From the NCBI GenBank assembly GCA_002928495.1, contig PERF01000012.1:1-37633 (forward strand): DNA of 37,633 bases. Direction: 5' to 3'. The stretch comes from Methylobacter sp. (GTDB lineage Bacteria; Pseudomonadota; Gammaproteobacteria; Methylococcales; Methylomonadaceae). The translations under genes were made by a program, and so were the position numbers. Under the pieces are notes generated by a model. The model made no database searches. It was given only the letters and a program-made list of their open reading frames with translations, and was not told the DNA's origin. Below are positions 35,852-37,633 of the stretch, in pieces (the stretch's first letter is position 1; each line of letters starts with the position of its first letter).

Positions 35852-35861
35852 GGAGGCAGCA

Positions 35862-37292
35862 ATGGAATGGGAAACGGTTATCGGCCTGGAAATTCATACT
35901 CAACTGGCAACTCAATCGAAAATATTTTCCGGCGCGGCCACCGCATACGGCGCCGAACCCAATACCCAGGCCTGTGCCGTGGACTTGGGTTTGCCCGGCG
36001 TGCTGCCGGTGTTAAATGCCGATGCCGTGCACATGGCGGTTAAATTCGGCTTGGCGATTGAAGCTCAAATCGCGCCGTATTCCATTTTTGCCCGCAAAAA
36101 CTATTTTTACCCCGACTTACCCAAAGGCTACCAAATCAGCCAGATGGAATTGCCGATTGTCGGTTTGGGGCATTTGGATATTGAAGTGGACGGCGTTACC
36201 AAACGCATCGGCATTACCCGCGCGCATTTGGAGGAAGATGCCGGTAAATCCCTGCATGAGGATTTTCACGGCTTATCGGGTATCGACTTAAATCGCGCCG
36301 GCACGCCGCTGCTGGAAATCGTCTCCCAGCCCGACATGCGCTCGGCCAAGGAAGCCGTCGCTTACATGCGCAAGCTGCACGAGCTGGTGCGATACCTGGG
36401 TATTTGCGACGGCAACATGCAGGAAGGTTCCTTCCGCTGCGACGCCAATGTCTCCGTGCGCCCCAAGGGGCAGGCCGAATTCGGCACCCGTGCCGAGATC
36501 AAAAACATCAACTCGTTTAAATTCGTCGAAAAAGCCATCAATTTCGAGGTGGAACGGCAAATCGATTTAATCGAATCCGGCGGCAAAGTGGTGCAAGAAA
36601 CCCGGCTGTACGACGCCAACAAAGACGAAACCCGCTCCATGCGCAGCAAGGAAGAAGCTAACGATTACCGTTATTTCCCCGATCCGGATTTATTGCCGGT
36701 ATTCATCGATGAAGCCTACAAAGCCCAGGTTAAAGCCACCATGCCCGAGCTGCCGGAGGCCAAAAAGCAGCGCTTCAAAGCCCAATACGGCCTGGATGAA
36801 GAAAACACGGCAATTTTAACCTCGTCACGCCCGTTGGCGGATTATTACGAAGCTTTGGTAAAGGCATCCGGCTGCGAAGCCAAGCTATGCGCCAACTGGG
36901 TGACCGGCGATTTGCTAGGCGCGCTCAACAAAGCCGGTTTGGACATCACCGAATCGCCGGTGGATTACCAGCGCTTGGGCGGCTTACTGGTGCGCATCGC
37001 CGACGACACCATTTCCGGCAAAATCGGCAAACAAGTGTTTGAATACCTCTGGCAAGGCAGCGCCACAGCCGATGACATCATTGCCGAAAAAGGCCTGAAA
37101 CAAGTCACCGACACCGGCGCCATCGAGGCCATCATCGACCAAATCATCGCCGCCAACCCGGAACAAGTCGAACAATACCGCAGCGGCAAGGATAAAGTCT
37201 TCGGCTTTTTCGTCGGCCAAGTGATGAAGGAAATGCAAGGCAAAGCCAGCCCTGGTGAAGTTAATAAAATGTTGAAGGATAAGCTTAAGTAA
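35862..37292 (+). CDS. gatB: Asp/Glu-tRNA amidotransferase subunit B
   Basis: This 476-residue subunit binds the misacylated tRNA, phosphorylates its carboxyl group and aminates it with ammonia from Gat[22 protein letters not shown] is the N-terminal signature. [18 protein letters not shown] contains the conserved catalytic-domain patch, and [14 protein letters not shown] and [16 protein letters not shown] are next, followed by [13 protein letters not shown]. The C-terminal helical YqeY-like tail (about 325-476) ends in [20 protein letters not shown]. An excellent AAGGAGG precedes the ATG. A small HEPN-family gene follows after 13 bases. Confidence 0.97.
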   Translation: MEWETVIGLEIHTQLATQSKIFSGAATAYGAEPNTQACAVDLGLPGVLPVLNADAVHMAVKFGLAIEAQIAPYSIFARKNYFYPDLPKGYQISQMELPIVGLGHLDIEVDGVTKRIGITRAHLEEDAGKSLHEDFHGLSGIDLNRAGTPLLEIVSQPDMRSAKEAVAYMRKLHELVRYLGICDGNMQEGSFRCDANVSVRPKGQAEFGTRAEIKNINSFKFVEKAINFEVERQIDLIESGGKVVQETRLYDANKDETRSMRSKEEANDYRYFPDPDLLPVFIDEAYKAQVKATMPELPEAKKQRFKAQYGLDEENTAILTSSRPLADYYEALVKASGCEAKLCANWVTGDLLGALNKAGLDITESPVDYQRLGGLLVRIADDTISGKIGKQVFEYLWQGSATADDIIAEKGLKQVTDTGAIEAIIDQIIAANPEQVEQYRSGKDKVFGFFVGQVMKEMQGKASPGEVNKMLKDKLK

Positions 37293-37305
37293 GCTGTTGC
37301 CGGCT

Positions 37306-37633
37306 ATGGCCCAAGACAGCCGCTGGCGGCAACGCTTTGCCAACTATCAAAATGCACTGGCGCAATTGACCAGGTTTATTGATAAAGGCGAACTCAATGA
37401 ATTGGAAGAACAAGGCTTGATTCAAGCGTTTGAAAACACCCATGAACTAGCCTGGAACGTGTTGCGAGACTATTTGCTAGCCAAAGGCCAGCAAGCCATC
37501 CAAGGCTCGCGCGACGCCACGCGGTTGGCGTTCCAGCTGGATTTAATCACCGACGGCGAGGGTTGGATGGCGATGATCCGCGACCGCAACCGGACCTCCC
37601 TTACCTATAACAAAGCCACTGCTGATATGATGC
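37306..37633 (+). CDS. HI0074-family nucleotidyltransferase-partner (HEPN) protein, cut by window end
   Basis: The first 109 residues are visible. WRQRFANYQNALAQLTRFID, ELEEQGLIQAFENTHELAWN and VLRDYLLAKG, then GSRDATRLAF and DGEGWMAMIRDRN, match the HI0074 (TIGR01987) family. These all-helical HEPN proteins are encoded beside MNT-type minimal nucleotidyltransferases. In active HEPN toxins of this type the motif is R-N-x-x-x-H, usually RNxTSHTY. Here it reads R94-N95-R-T-S-L99-T-Y, so the histidine is replaced by leucine. It begins 13 bases after gatB without a strong ribosome binding site. The MNT partner, if present, would lie beyond the right edge. The end of the protein is outside the window. 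Confidence 0.8.
   Translation, partial: MAQDSRWRQRFANYQNALAQLTRFIDKGELNELEEQGLIQAFENTHELAWNVLRDYLLAKGQQAIQGSRDATRLAFQLDLITDGEGWMAMIRDRNRTSLTYNKATADMM

Overview
The window is a dense, almost entirely chromosomal housekeeping segment of a gammaproteobacterium. The gene orders (mreBCD-mrdA-rodA-mltB-rlpA, dacA-dat-ybeD-lipB-lipA, lptM-lysA-dapF-DUF484-xerC), a class I adenylate cyclase and DUF2333/DUF4389/DUF484 proteins all point there. A CbbR-like regulator next to fba, pyk and gap suggests a one-carbon or autotrophic lifestyle, and my best guess is a Methylococcales-type methanotroph. No methane-oxidation, RuBisCO or other diagnostic gene is in view, so this assignment is inference.

Layout. 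Positions 1-4000 hold the tail of a glutaredoxin-like DUF836 gene, a cutA-dsbD-tlpA redox operon on the minus strand (DsbD carries two tandem N-terminal domains), fxsA and a small DUF2892 membrane protein. uvrD follows at 4.1-6.3 kb. Positions 6.25-7.56 kb form an A+T-rich, gene-poor island with one FkbM-type methyltransferase and a 508-base stretch without a gene. Positions 7.56-12.3 kb form a central carbon cluster: gap and pyk as an operon, a divergent cbbR-like regulator, and fbaA. Positions 12.4-17.9 kb hold cyaA and a DUF2333-DUF4389-dinB operon.

Positions 17.97-21.8 kb carry the compact lptM-lysA-dapF-DUF484-xerC operon (outer-membrane lipoprotein, lysine/meso-DAP synthesis, chromosome dimer resolution). 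A divergent fructosamine-kinase family gene sits at 21.9-22.8 kb. Positions 22.8-34.0 kb are a long minus-strand run for cell shape and envelope: mreB-mreC-mreD-mrdA-rodA-mltB-rlpA, then a strong hairpin, then dacA-dat-ybeD-lipB-lipA (peptidoglycan carboxypeptidase, D-amino-acid aminotransferase, lipoate synthesis). From 34.1 kb the plus strand carries gatC-gatA-gatB (tRNA-dependent amidotransferase). The window ends inside a HEPN/HI0074-family gene whose predicted RNase histidine is replaced by leucine.

I saw no tRNA, rRNA, CRISPR array, insertion sequence or prophage. I found no convincing wholly new multi-gene system. The items most worth a second look are the HEPN gene at the right edge, the tandem-domain DsbD, the CbbR-type dyad between fbaA and cbbR, the A+T-rich FkbM island and the DUF2333-DUF4389-dinB operon.
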